Source: Malaya genurostris
Taxonomy: Eukaryota > Arthropoda > Insecta > Diptera > Culicidae
Length of the DNA stretch: 64,000 bases
Direction: 5' to 3'
Assembly (NCBI RefSeq): GCF_030247185.1
Contig: NC_080572.1
Location: 297,276,314 to 297,340,313 of the forward strand
This document shows, in pieces, positions 46,201 through 56,786 of the stretch (position 1 is its first letter; every line of letters begins with the position of its first letter). The position numbers and the translations under genes are program-made. Under the pieces are notes generated by a model. It searched no databases. It was given only the letters and a program-made list of their open reading frames with translations, and was not told where the DNA came from.

Positions 46201-49200
46201 TCTGGTGCATTTCCAGTATCTCTGTTAAATTTTTTAACTAAAAATCTTGTTTGGAATCCTGAATCCAGCTCCAGAATCCTGCTCCAGATTTAGACCCGAA
46301 ACCTTCATCGAGAGCTCAAGCCAAGAAATTAGGGCCAGGTCTAGCATCCAAATCCATGCTCAGTATCCAAGTGTAGATTTCTGCTTCAGGCTCAGAATCT
46401 CTAGCATAATTCAGGTTCAAAAACCGTGTCCAGATTCAGTATTCAGATTCAGAAACCTTGTCGGATATCCAACTCCAGAATCCTGGCTCAGAATCCTGGT
46501 CTAGGTTTAGAATCTCTGTCAATAATTTAGGATCAAGTTTAGAATTTAGCAATCCTAGAGAACTCAGGTCCAGAATCCAATTCCGCCTCACAGTTCGAGT
46601 GCACAATAGGTTCAAAGTTTAGTTTCGGAATCTCTGTCAGTCAAACTAACTCCGGATCAAGAATCCAGATCCATGTTCCGAATATAAGTAGTGAATTCTA
46701 TTTGAAGTTCAGAATCCATATTCGGATAATGAATCTTTTTCAAGAATCTAGATTCAGATTCAGTATTCTGATCCAGGAATCTTGTTCGATAGTTCAACAT
46801 TCTAATCGAAACTTGACCTTCTGCTTCAACAGACTGCGCAGGAGTAACGGACATCTCTTCAGATCAGGGCTTGAACATACAGCATCTGGTTTGTTTGACC
46901 AGCACTTTGCTCTCTGAACCACTGACATGCACGTCAAATGCATTTTTTTCTATTCTCATAAGAACCAGTAATATTGAAGTCCTTCGGGTCCGAGTTTTCT
47001 CTCGACGGCCTGTTCAAAACCATCAATTTAAAAAAAAAAGTGTTTTATAAGTGACGATGCAGAAAAAAAATCACATACATTAAAACTATTCAGTAAATTA
47101 TCAGTTTGAGATTTTTGTTAGTTATTTGCCGAATACATTTACTTTGACTTTACCAGTTCCGGAAGCACCGGAAAAAACGATCAAATACGTTGGAATGAAA
47201 CTAACACCGATTTCTTAGATACTACACGTAATGAAAAGTCCCGGGTTTCTCATTAAATAGACATGCATAGTTTCGAGCCGTGTACATTTTTGTTGAGAAC
47301 AAGCCTCTAGATGGCTCAATACCAAAGAGTTCTAGTTTTTATCAAGCTATGGAAAAGACGAGTTTCAGCGCTTAGCATAAAAGCAACGTTAAAATTGAAT
47401 GATTTGTGGTACGGATTGGCCCACCATCCCCCGTATTTTCCAGACCTGGCTCTCAGCAACTGTTATCTTTTTTCAAACCTGAAAAGATTTCTCCAGGGAA
47501 TGCTAAGGTCATAGCAGAAACGGATGCCTATTTTGAAAGCCTTGACAAATCTTTTTTTTTTTTAAGGGAATCAAAATGTTGGAGGACTGGTGGGTTAAGT
47601 GTATTGCTCTAAATGGAAAATATACTGAAGAATAAAAATGTTTTCACGGTATAAAATCGACTTTTTTATGTTGGGTCCTGGATTTCTTATTCCTTGTAGT
47701 AGTAACTTACTTTGGCTATACTGGTTTCAGTATCAGGTTCCGGAAGTCGAAGTCTCAAATTTGAAAATGAAACTCACATCAGTTGATGCCTTTAGGTTTG
47801 GTTTGTTTTGAGGTTATCTTCCGTATACCATGATAATCTCAGAAAACGTAATCTTTTCGATTCATTGAGCGGCCCTTCTAGGCACTCGAATTTTTAGTCC
47901 TAAATTAAGGATCAAGAGTGAACCAAGTTAACTTGTGTTGGTAATTTGTGTATGCATGTAGATTTTAATCCCCAAATAAAAAAAGTTAGCAACACTGTTT
48001 CAATGCATTTGTAGTAGATTGCGCTACACAAAATAAACAAAACTGAATATTTTTTATTGCAAAAGCAGTTTTCCGGAAAAATATATAGTTTTACGACAGA
48101 ATTCCATATCCATTGCCTTTCGTCTGTTAAATTAAAGGTAAAGAAAACTGAAGAGTTTTAGACTAAGATTTTTGCTTTTCTTGAATTGCAATTTTAAGCA
48201 TAATGAACTGATTGGTTTATTTTTCAACCATATGGAAGATTCATAGAATAAAATCAGGAAAAGATGCGCCGGAATTTGTTTTTACGCACACATTGATGAC
48301 ATTCCTCATACGCTAGCAAAGAGACTTGCTCCTTAATGGTGATGAGCAATCCGTTCGGGAACGGTTCAAAAGAACTAGTTTGGAAGAATGAGTGAAGTCT
48401 TTTGGAAGAATGAGTGAACAACAGTTGTTTGTTGAAGAAAGATAGTTTTCTAATCTTTTCAAACTAAATAAAAGAGATTGAATTCTATAAGAAAATGTAT
48501 TGAAAACTGTATATTTCGAAACGGTCGTAGTTTTCAAGAATGCAGTTGAAATTGTATATTTTGGCGACCTCTGAAAAGTGCACAAAAGCGAACGATTGCT
48601 ACTTTAAATGCATGCAATTGTTACCAACGAAATATGATTATTTGCTGTCGTATAGTTCTTACAGAAACATTCGAAATTTCTGTAGAACGAATGAACGGTT
48701 CCGGAGAACCAGTTCTTTCGGAAAAAAAACTATCAAGTTCTGAACGTTTCTTTGAAATGAACTGTTTTGTCCATCGTTAGATCTGCGCGTGCTTCATCGG
48801 TGGGGTGGAGTTTCGACCACCACAAAACTCTCAAAAACTCAATCTCACGGTGTAATCTGCAAGATCATAGTATTCAAATTTGTTTTTGACTCTGACTAAT
48901 TGATTGACTGAACACTGAATGCACCGAAAAACTAATTAACTCAATTTCTACATCTGATGGAGGCGCAGTATCTCTCATTTGAAGCAATATTTCTGAAAAA
49001 GGAGTCTCATGATGTAAAACCTAAAATAGACATAAACTGACATGTCAGCCTAGCCTAGTTCATTTAGAAAATGTACTGAAAATAAAACACACACTATAGC
49101 TTTGCTAAACCTGCTCTCTTGTTTCTTCCTTTCCAGGGCAACATTTTTGCAGCATGAAGAAACGACTCCATCGGGCAAGGTGGAAACACAATCGATTGCC

Positions 49201-52200
49201 AAACCGGCCATCATGCGCGGATACGACGGTATGTGTTGTTTCGGTGAACAATTATTCTGTTGACCCTTCTTTCCAGAAGAGTTGAATCTGGCCTCCGGTT
49301 GCGGGTAACTGAGCGACAGAAATGTTCATGGCCAACTAAAGCTGAACGGCGTGAAGAAGAAAAAAAAATTCAAGACCCACGTGTTTTTTCAATTTAATTT
49401 CCATATGCATCGAGGGAATGACAGAACATTTTTTTTTCTTCAATCTTTTCCCCACAATGAATTCCATCATAAGGAACAATAGTTCAGATAGTCGTGCGGA
49501 TTCCTCCCCCGGTATGGTTGCCGGTGTCGCAGCAGCTTTCATCACTCAACCATGACCAGTGTCAAACCGACGTCATTCCGATTCGTTCCACGTTGTTTCA
49601 CCCGTTCAGCTTCAACTCTTCTGAAAAGGGGTGGGGGTGCGGACTGGATCCTGATACATCGTGGAAAGGATGTTAGCCGTCCATCAAACACACTCACAGG
49701 GCCTTCATGCTGACATCCTTTCTTCCGTCCAGTCAGCGTCGACCATGTGTTATCTTGTGCCGCGACACAATGCGGATTATAAGGGCTTTAATTCTTCTTG
49801 AACCGCTCCGTAGTTGGTTTGAAACCGGATAACACACGGGCGACCGTGTACGTGTTCACATGTTTTGCTCGTTTCATTACGTCGTTATCTAGATTTCTTT
49901 CGCAGTTTTCAGCACCATTCTTTATTTGATTTTGCGTGATTTTTATCTGATTTGATATTCTATCATTTCCTCCTATGTTGCCGTTTATTTTACTTTTGGT
50001 TTGCTCTGGCTGAATTTGACGTGGGTCCGGATCGATGTTTGCAGGCGAGCGTCCTTACGGAACCGGAGAGATGCAGTCCATGCAATACGGTGCTATTGTG
50101 GGACAGGTCAATCTGGCGCATCAACCACCCATGGTGAGACGAATTTGAGTTTTTTTTCTTTCCTTAGTTTTCTTAAGAATAGCTTTGTTCTTATAAATAT
50201 ATACGATCTTTGATGTAATCCGTTAAACAAAACAAGTTGGAACTTTTCATTGAAATTTACACAGTAAACTGTTTACTTTACATGCTGCCTTGAAACTAAC
50301 CAACAAACCGACTAACGCAACCGTCACTGCACAGGCGTAGGTGAATTGACATTTCTCATACTCTAAACTCAGTAGGCTTGTCACAGAATAGTAATTGGCA
50401 CGCCAATAAGAAAAAAAAACCCAAGAAATTACTAGCGCCAAGCCAATTGACTAAACACCGACAAAGTAATACCAGTTCCACTGGGAATAATCCGGTTCTA
50501 ATGAGTGTCCTTTCGTTTCCCTCCCCTCTTCAGTTACAGCAAACTCGCATCAGTTCGGTTCTTTCGGAGCCCCAGCGTGCCCTGGTCGGTTATATTTCGG
50601 CCGGTCAGGATGCGATCAACAAGGCAGAGAAAGATCTGGAAAGCAAAGCCCATCTGCCTCCACTGGGAACGGATCCTGGTTCGTTGCAATGGCGTGAAGA
50701 AACCCTCGACACATCCAAGCAGACGGTCACGACCCATTTGGCCACGATGAATGCGGCTACGGCTCAGGTTGTGACCGCATCGCAACCGGATGAAATCGAT
50801 CACGATGCCGTGGGTGCTGCCGTTTCGCAAATCACCCAGAGCATTCCGGAAGTGACCAAGGAAGTACGCTTGATTGCGGCACTGATGGACGATGATTGCA
50901 CCGGCGATAAGCTGCTGGAGGCAACCAGGAAACTGTGCGCTGCGTTCAGTGATCTACTGAAATCGGCCGAACCGGAAAGTAAGGAACCACGACAGAACTT
51001 GCTGAACGCTGCTAGTCGTGTCGGGGAAGCCAGTGGACAGGTACTCAGTACCATGGGAGAGGAGACCATCGAGAATCGAGAACTGCACGATATGCTACTG
51101 GGGTTGGCCAAAGCCGTTGCCAACACAACGGCGGCGTTGGTGCTCAAGGCCAAATCCATTGCGGCCGTTACCGAAGATGAAGGAACTAGAAATAAAGGTA
51201 ATATTCTCGTATCTTATTCAATTTTTAAATCATTCTATCCCATTTTTCAGTCATTTCAGCCGCAAGTCAGTGTGCACTGGCTACGAGTCAACTGGTGGCA
51301 TGTGCCCGAGTCGTCGCTCCGACAATTCAAAGTCCCGCTTGTCGTGAACAGCTGGAAGCAGCGGCACGGGAAGTGGCCAAGGCAGTCGCTCATCTGGTGG
51401 AGGCATGCAATGAAGCAACCGACAATCCGCAACTTCGTGGAGATCTGATGGCCGCAGCTCACGATGTTTCGAAAACGTTGGCCGAACTGCTCGAACACAT
51501 CAAGCTGAGTTCCCGCGAAAAAGCTCGACGGGTTGACGAAAATCCGGTCGAAGATGTACTGGTCGCAACAGATATTCTAGTGTCTTCTACCGATCCGCAG
51601 GAGATGATCCGGCAGGCACAACAGTTGGGAAAAGCCACTGCCCAACTGATTCAAAGTATCAAGGGAGAAGCCGAACGGCAGGATGATTCCAACATGCAAC
51701 GGAAATTGTTGGAAGCGGCGAAACAATTGGCGGATGCAACTGCCCGTATGGTTGAAGCGGCCCGCCTGTGTGCAGGAAATCCCCACGATTCCGGACATCA
51801 GGAATCACTGCGGGTTGCAGCTGAAGAGCTGAGAGTTATCACAACAACCACCGCCAACACTCCGGCCATCAAGCGTAAGCTGATCAACCGTCTGGAACAG
51901 TGTTCCAAACAGGCAGCTTCCGCCGCTACTCAGTGCATCACCGCTGCCCAGAATGCCCTAATCCACAGTAACGATGTCCAGACGAAGGAAATACTGCTGC
52001 AGGATTGTCAGGCCGTAGCGGATCAGATTCCCCGGTTGGTTGCCGGTGTAAAGAACACTCTTTCCCGTCCGGATGATCCGAACGCTCAGCTGGGTTTGAT
52101 TGATGCGGCCGAAATGTTTCTGGAACCGGGTGCTCAGGTTGCCCAATCGGCTAGAGATCTACAGCCGACCGTTATGGATCAGGCCGCGTCACAACAACTT

Positions 52201-55200
52201 TCCCGATGTGCACTGAATTTGTCCCATTCGATTCATGATCTTCGATCCGCTGCTCACCGAGCTAGGGAAGCTTGCGGCGGAAATGAACTGGACACTGCAC
52301 TGGAAGCGGTTCGTAACTTACGCAGCGTTTTGAATGATACGCGCCGTGCCGGACAGGAAGGTAATCTGAGACCTCTTCCCGGAGAGACGGCCGACAGTTG
52401 CTTCAAACAGCTAGCCGCTGCCAGTAACAGTGTGGAATCTTCGCTCTACCAGTTGATGTCGGCAGTTCAGCAGGGTAATCGTACTTACGCCGGAGTTGCT
52501 GGACGAGATACCGCGTTGGCCCTGGGAGAGTACACGAAGAGTGTCCGTGGAGTGGTTGCTACCACCAAGAACCCGGTTGTGGTCGACTGTGCCGACGAGG
52601 TTATCGTAGATTCCATGCATGTTATCGAGGAAGCTCAACGTACCTTGCAGAACTTGGGCAACCAGGATCAATTGGTTCAGGCGATTAAAAGAACCAAGAG
52701 TTCACTTGGTAGAACTATTGACTGTTTCCCGGGGGTGAAGGATATCAACGATGCATACGAAAATATGGCTGATTTACGTGCGATTTTGGATACTGGAGAA
52801 TATCCACCGTCAAGCCGGGCTTTTGGGCAGTTACAGAACGAACTGAAAAGTGCAGCCGAAAAGTTGAACTCTTCGGGAGGTCAGGTTGCCCAGTCGTACG
52901 ACAGTTCTATAAAGTTGGCCAACACCAGCCAACACTTCTACCATTCGTACAAGGAACTACTGACCGTTACGCTGGAAATGGCAGGACAGACACCGGAAGA
53001 CCGGGCTCGCGAAGAAATCGTAAACTCTTTGAGAGGTGTTTCGAATCAGTCGATAAGCTTGCTTGGAACGGCGAAGTTCGTGGCGGGCGATCCGGATCGA
53101 CCGAACGCCAAGAATGAACTTTCCTCGGCAGCTCGGATGGTTACCGAAAGCATCAATCGTCTGGTGGATGTGTGCACTCAAGCGGCACCCGGACAGAAGG
53201 AATGTGACAGTGCAATCCGAAGCATTGAATCGCTTAGACCATTGCTGGAGTCAGCTCAGGAACCATTGACCGATCAGGGTTATTTCGATTGTTTGGATAC
53301 GGTCATGGAGAAATCAAGAACTTTGGGCGATGGCATGACGGGGATAGCGAACAATGCCAAGTTATCGAAGCATGCCGAATTTGGACATTCGGTAGATTCC
53401 GTTTCCGATTCAATACGTGGATTGATTGAATCTGCGGGTCAAGCGGCATATTTGGTTGGTATTTCCAATCCGACTAGCGTTGGAGGTCGTCAGGGATTGG
53501 TGGATCAAACACAGTTTGCTCGTGCATCGCAAGCAATTCGTCAGAGCTGTGAGGTACTGCGAGGACCAGCGTCCTCCCAGCAGCAAGTCCTTTCCGCTGC
53601 CACAATCATCGCGAAACATACTTCGGTTTTGTGTAATGCCTGCCGCAATGCCAGCTCGACGACTACCAATCCGGTGGCCAAGCGTCATTTCGTTCAGGCA
53701 GCTAAGGAAGTTGCCAACTCAACTGCGGATTTGGTTCGAGAAATCAAAGCTCTGGACAAGGATTACAGTCCGGTTTCCAGATCCCGTTGTGCAGTCGCTA
53801 CCGAACCTCTGTTGGACGCAGTTTCGTCCCTTTGTCAGTTTGCTAATTCTGCTGAGTTCATTTCCATACCGGCTCGTATCTCAGCGGAAGGAAGGAAAGC
53901 CCAGGAACCAATTCTACTGGCCGGTCGTGGTATCCTGGATGGAGCTATTGACATGGTAAAAACAGCCAAGGTACTAGCTATGACTCCGACCGATCCTCCC
54001 GTTTGGCAACAGCTTGCCATTCACAGCAGAAATGTATCCGAAAGTATTAAGAAATTAGCTTCCAGTATCCGCGAGAAAGCTCCTGGACAACTGCAGTGTG
54101 ATCAGGTCCTGGAAACGTTGAAGGCATGCGCCAGAGATCTTAACTCGGCGGCACTGGCTGTGGGCGTCGATGGTCTTCCGCAGCGTAAAGAGAACAATTT
54201 GCAAGGATTCACAAATCAATCTTTGAACGCCGCTTCGGAATTGATTGATCGTTTGGAACCCGTTAAGTCGTCGGCTAAGAAAAACGCTGAGAGTTTGGGT
54301 CATGCCGTAAATCAGATAGCCAAACATGCGGTTCCACTGACCAACGGAGTTACTGGGGCTTGTTCGCACGTTGTCCACTCCGGACAGCAAACAATTATGA
54401 TCGATCAGGTAAAATCGGTGATCGAGTGCTGTTCTCAGTTGGTGCAAGTTGCCAAAAATGCCGGAGGAAATCCACGTGCTTCACATTTACATCCCGAGCT
54501 GGACGAAGCCGTTGAATCAACTCGCGAAGCTATTCAGGAACTCAATGCGACCGTCGAGCGTCTTTCCACCGAAAATGGAGTCGTCACCGGGCTGATGGAG
54601 CAGATCTCCCGTTCAATGTCCCGCATCACCGACAAACGTCAGTCGTTCCTGGGAGCTTCGCTGAACGAAACCTACGTTGACTATCAGACACGCATGGTTC
54701 AATCCGCCAAGGAAATTGCACGCTACGCAAACGAAATCAATGCTAAGGCCGCCGTAGATCCTTCCAAGTTGGCTCAGCTGTCCGTCGAGATGACGCATCA
54801 TTACACACAGCTAGCTCAGGATTCGATTGGTGCTTCGGCTTTAACGACATCGCCGGATGTAGCGATCCGGATTCGCAGTACCGTACAGGATTTGGGCCGG
54901 TCCGTTAATGTTCTGATCCAGTCGACAGCCGGCATCCGCAAAGATGACAGTTCCGGTCTGGTGGAAATTTCCCGTGGTGCTCGTGATGTTTCGGAGAAAG
55001 TATCGCAAGTGCTGGCAGCCCTGCAGGCCGGTTCCCGTGGCACTCAGGCCTGTATCAACGCGTCCAGTACCGTTTCGGCCATCATCAGTGATCTGGATAC
55101 GACGATCATGTTCGCCACGGCCGGAACACTACACTCCGAGGATGACGAGAAATTTTCCGACCATCGAGAGCACATCCTGAAGACGGCCAAGGCTTTGGTG

Positions 55201-55554
55201 GAGGACACCAAGATTTTGGTTGCCGGTGCGGCTGGCACCCAGGATCAGCTAGCGGCCGCGGCACAGAATGCTGTTACGACTATTTGTGAGTATCGTCCCT
55301 CTTTTTCCTTTCCGATTATCTCCGTGGAATCACTTTTGATATCGTTTTTTTTTATTTTCGCAGTACAACTGGCGGAAGCGGTCAAGCACGGTGCCGCCTC
55401 GCTCGGTTCCAACCAACCCGACTCGCAAGTGATGGTGATGAATGCGGTGAAAGATGTCGCTGCTGCACTCGGTGAGCTAATAAACGCTACTAAGCTTGCA
55501 TCCGGTAAACCCATTAACGACCCGGCTATGAATGATTTGAAAGATAGCGCTAAG
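42425..55554 (+). CDS. rhea: Talin (rhea), exons 1-7, incomplete at the 3' end
   Basis: Talin links integrin cytoplasmic tails to actin at adhesion sites and, with vinculin, reinforces adhesion under force. Seven exons join in one frame: 42425-43236, 43296-43799, 49137-49228, 50045-50133, 50534-51197, 51251-55285 and 55364-55554, totalling 6387 bases or 2129 codons, all with GT-AG introns and consistent phases. Residues 1 to about 420 form the FERM head (F0, F1, F2 and the PTB-like F3, with the integrin-contacting RRW at 368-370). A short linker follows, then Ala-rich amphipathic helices of rod bundles R1 to about R11. Talins have about 2,500-2,800 residues; the missing C-terminal rod and I/LWEQ actin-binding domain must be downstream, because exon 7 ends at a clean donor. 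No internal defects were seen. Rhea is the Drosophila gene name, assigned by homology. Confidence 0.96.
43296..43799 (+). CDS. rhea: Talin coding exon 2 (F2/F3, integrin-binding PTB fold)
   Basis: Codes residues 271-438. It begins DLREFLPNSY after the acceptor AACAG at 43,295 and carries IEKKIFAEHR, TYGVTFFLVKEKM, KNKLVPRLLGV, the F3 RRWGASPNTFTLDFGDY and the C-terminal F3 helix EQIVQLIAGYIDIILKKK. It ends in GDEGSTMVEES, a conserved acidic post-F3 segment, at a GTGAGT donor (43,800). Confidence 0.95.
43940..44267 (+). repeat. Near-perfect foldback, 149-bp arms, 30-bp loop
   Basis: 43,940-44,088 is the reverse complement of 44,119-44,267 with a single mismatch (AAGCCG against AAGGCG). The loop is 44,089-44,118. 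Flanking TATAT sequence would allow a TA target. Transcription of talin would give a 149-bp double-stranded hairpin within intron 2. It has no coding potential. It may be a young palindromic MITE, or a hairpin-RNA locus. Confidence 0.97.
44975..45480 (+). repeat. Second copy of the TTAATCCACCTAGTGGTG repeat
   Basis: It starts with TGTTTTAATCCACCTAGTGG and GATGCCTTTCTCATATCAAA, as at 27.91-27.95 kb, and continues with GGATCCGGATTC, AAGTTTGTGAAAATTTCTCT and ATCACTGAGAAAAGTGAG. It diverges toward 45,500 and lacks the GGCCCTCC closing phrase, so it is 3'-truncated. Confidence 0.75.
45812..46020 (-). mobile_element. tRNA-derived SINE
   Basis: On the minus strand the head at 46,020 reads TGGCTTGACGGTTCAATG (box A-like) and about 35 bases later TATGTTCGAGCCCCGACC (box B-like), with CTGGTCTTACAAGCCAG forming an anticodon-arm-like hairpin. 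A tRNA-unrelated body follows, ending AATGCTAAGACTTTGC. These are the internal Pol III promoter elements of tRNA-derived SINEs. The tail sequence recurs at 6.5 kb and the body recurs at 46.8 kb. Confidence 0.8.
46805..46925 (-). mobile_element. Deleted second copy of the same SINE
   Basis: It shares CTTCTGCTTCAACAGACTGCGCAG and the box B/box A region (AGGGCTTGAACATACAGCATCTGG, GACCAGC...GAACCACTGAC) with the copy at 45.8 kb. The central part (about 70 bases) is missing and the tail is absent. Confidence 0.65.
47300..47640 (+). pseudogene. DD34D mariner transposase remnant in talin intron 2
   Basis: Reads FIKLWKRRVS, LNDLWYG, HHPPYFPDLALSNCYLF, SNLKRFLQG, VIAETDAYFESLDKSFF and a WRTG end in two frames. 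The third catalytic Asp of the SDY motif is Asn here (SNC), and the segment after LQG is deleted and out of frame. It is homologous to the minus-strand remnant at 25.8-26.1 kb. Confidence 0.75.
49137..49228 (+). CDS. rhea: Talin coding exon 3 (head-rod linker)
   Basis: Begins after TTTCCAG and completes AAG (K439). It codes ATFLQHEETTPSGKVETQSI and KPAIMRGYDG, matching the flexible talin linker with its conserved PAIMR phrase. It ends at GTATGT (49,229). Intron 3 is 816 bp. Confidence 0.9.
49229..50044 (+). other. rhea: Talin intron 3
   Basis: GTATGT donor, GTTTGCAG acceptor. No repeat or second gene is seen; the short frames inside are not supported. Confidence 0.85.
50045..50133 (+). CDS. 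rhea: Talin coding exon 4 (linker)
   Basis: 89 bases coding GERPYGTGEMQSMQYGAIVG and QVNLAHQPPM. Together with the single base from exon 3 it keeps frame and ends in phase 0 at GTGAGA (50,134). Confidence 0.88.
50134..50533 (+). other. rhea: Talin intron 4, 400 bp
   Basis: GTGAGA donor and CTCCCCTCTTCAG acceptor. The upstream part of the long frame beginning at 50,378 is intronic read-through, not coding. Confidence 0.88.
50534..51197 (+). CDS. rhea: Talin coding exon 5 (rod R1-R2)
   Basis: Starts LQQTRISSVLSEPQRALVGY after the acceptor and runs through VKLIAALMDD-like (VRLIAALMDDDCTGDKLLEA), EPRQNLLNAASRVGEASGQV and LGLAKAVANTTAALVLKAKS, the conserved helices of the N-terminal rod bundles. 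It ends AGAAATAAAG at GTAATA (51,198), a slightly weak donor. Intron 5 is 53 bp. Confidence 0.94.
51251..55285 (+). CDS. rhea: Talin coding exon 6 (rod R3 to about R10)
   Basis: A single 4035-base exon beginning with VISAASQCALATSQLVAC after TTTTTCAG. It codes residues 721-2065, amphipathic Ala-rich helices with conserved phrases such as VAPTIQSPAC, RLEQCSKQAA, KPLPGET-like RPLPGETADSC, AEMAGQTPEDRA-like LEMAGQTPEDRA, APGQKECDSAIRSI, QTQFARASQAI, AKEVANSTADLVREIKALD, KAPGQLQC-like EKAPGQLQCDQ, VDYQTRMVQSAKEIA and SDLDTTIMFATAGTL (near 2001). These match the order of vinculin-binding rod bundles in animal talins. It ends at GTGAGT (55,286). Confidence 0.96.
55364..55554 (+). CDS. rhea: Talin coding exon 7 (rod about R11)
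   Basis: After TTTTCGCAG it codes LQLAEAVKHGAASLGSNQPD, VMVMNAVKDVAAALGELINA and DPAMNDLKDSAK, ending at AAG with a GTATGT donor (55,555) in phase 0. The frame that continues into 55,555-55,773 is intronic (a low-complexity FSSLQPP-like translation), so the true next exon is outside the window. Confidence 0.92.
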
Positions 55555-56649
55555 GTATGTTGTTTTTTGTATCCGTTTTTCTGTTCTGTTTTGTTTCCGT
55601 CCTTCGTCCCTGCTCTCTTTTCTTTTTCCTCTCTCCAGCCACCTGGTGCTTTTTTTTCTAATGTTCCGAAATTAATTTTTCCCCTTCCAACTTCTATTCT
55701 CTTTCCTCCGTCATTTAATACTTTCTTGAATCGCTCACCAAATTTCTGTGATAGTGTTTACTACAATGCATAGGTACTTATTTAGACGAAAACGTTGTTC
55801 CGCTGTTCCGATGTTCCGTGTTTAATCTATACGTTTTAATACTTGGTGGTCACTTGGTTGTGAGCAGGTTGATAACCGCAAGTTACATTTATTCTAATCA
55901 ACAAATAATACTCCGTTAATTGTTTTTCTTTTGTTCGTTGACTCGAAATTCAATATAGTACTTAACCAGTTTTAAAACAATAACAAAATCGAATTGGCTA
56001 ATGCTTCACGTGCTTGTACTGCAATAATTGGCTATTGCTCAGTAACCGTAGAACGAATAACGTCATTAACGGCTTTAACCAACGGGGATTTGTTTTTCAC
56101 TTTCATTCGAAAATGGTTCAAGACTGCGATTAAATGGTTTGTTTTATTGTAACAGAAAACACGTTTTATACATATTCAATTCGTAATTGTACGAGTATCA
56201 GTCGCCGAGTCATAGTCATATTTTATGGGTTTAAAATTATGTAGTTTGCAACAAAATCTGTACAGATTATATTTGGAATGAAAAGCAATTTGCTGTTAGT
56301 TCTATCCAAGATGCATTTTCTACTCATTTAATTGTGCAGTATTAATTATCTTAAGTCTAATTAAAGTTACCTAATTTGGCTACATGAAAAAACTACAAAG
56401 TTTTTGAAATTTTGAAAACAACTTTTTCGGTAATGATGATGCTTTGGCTTGCTCGACCACAGCCACATATTGCCTGCCAAATCGATTATTCGTCTGTCTT
56501 CGTCCTCAAATACGCCGTTCCGTTGCATGGCAATAAAAAAAGACAGAAGGTTTCCAGTACATAAGTTTCATCATCCAGAATGAAATTTTATTCGTTGAAA
56601 TTAAGATCGTTTCTGGTTTGCAACACATAAATTCTTTGACAAAACAGAC
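55555..56649 (+). other. rhea: Start of talin intron 7
   Basis: GTATGT donor at 55,555. Pyrimidine-rich sequence at 55,560-55,740, then AT-rich DNA without recognisable features. The intron appears to continue past the window end (at least 8.4 kb), because no later rod exon was found. Confidence 0.75.
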
Positions 56650-56786
56650 TGGCTAACTCCTTGACCTTGCATTAGTTAGCTGTGCCAGTGATTGTGAAAA
56701 TTTCGTACCCTCTTCGTCTCTGTTGAAATTGGATCGCCATCATCCACCCTTCGTATTAACAATTGAAATCTCACATTTCTCGCATA

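Larger units (their letters stand above)
45490..46930 (+). repeat. Degenerate CAGAATCC/TTCAGA repeat tract with SINE insertions
   Basis: Loose tandem phrases such as CCAGAATCC, GGTTCAG and AGATTCAG make up most of the tract, akin to the 37-39.7 kb array but more diverged. Two SINE copies (45,812-46,020 and 46,805-46,925) lie inside it. The frames of 85-115 codons crossing it are repeat translations. Confidence 0.7.
43800..49136 (+). other. rhea: Talin intron 2, 5337 bp, repeat-filled
   Basis: GTGAGT donor and TTTCCAG acceptor. It contains the 149-bp-arm foldback (43,940-44,267), a 27.9-kb-type repeat (44,975-45,480), a TTCAG-type degenerate repeat region with two SINE copies (45,490-46,930) and a mariner remnant (47,300-47,640). 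From 47,641 to 49,136 I see no feature beyond repeated GAACGGTTC-like phrases near 48,350 and 48,700. Confidence 0.9.

Noticed and set aside
50378..50533. Apparent N-terminal extension of talin exon 5
   Set aside because: Lies upstream of a clear polypyrimidine-AG acceptor at 50,533; not conserved talin sequence.
55555..55773. Extension of the long talin rod frame past 55,554
   Set aside because: A GTATGT donor at 55,555 and abrupt change to a pyrimidine-rich low-complexity translation show that it is intron.
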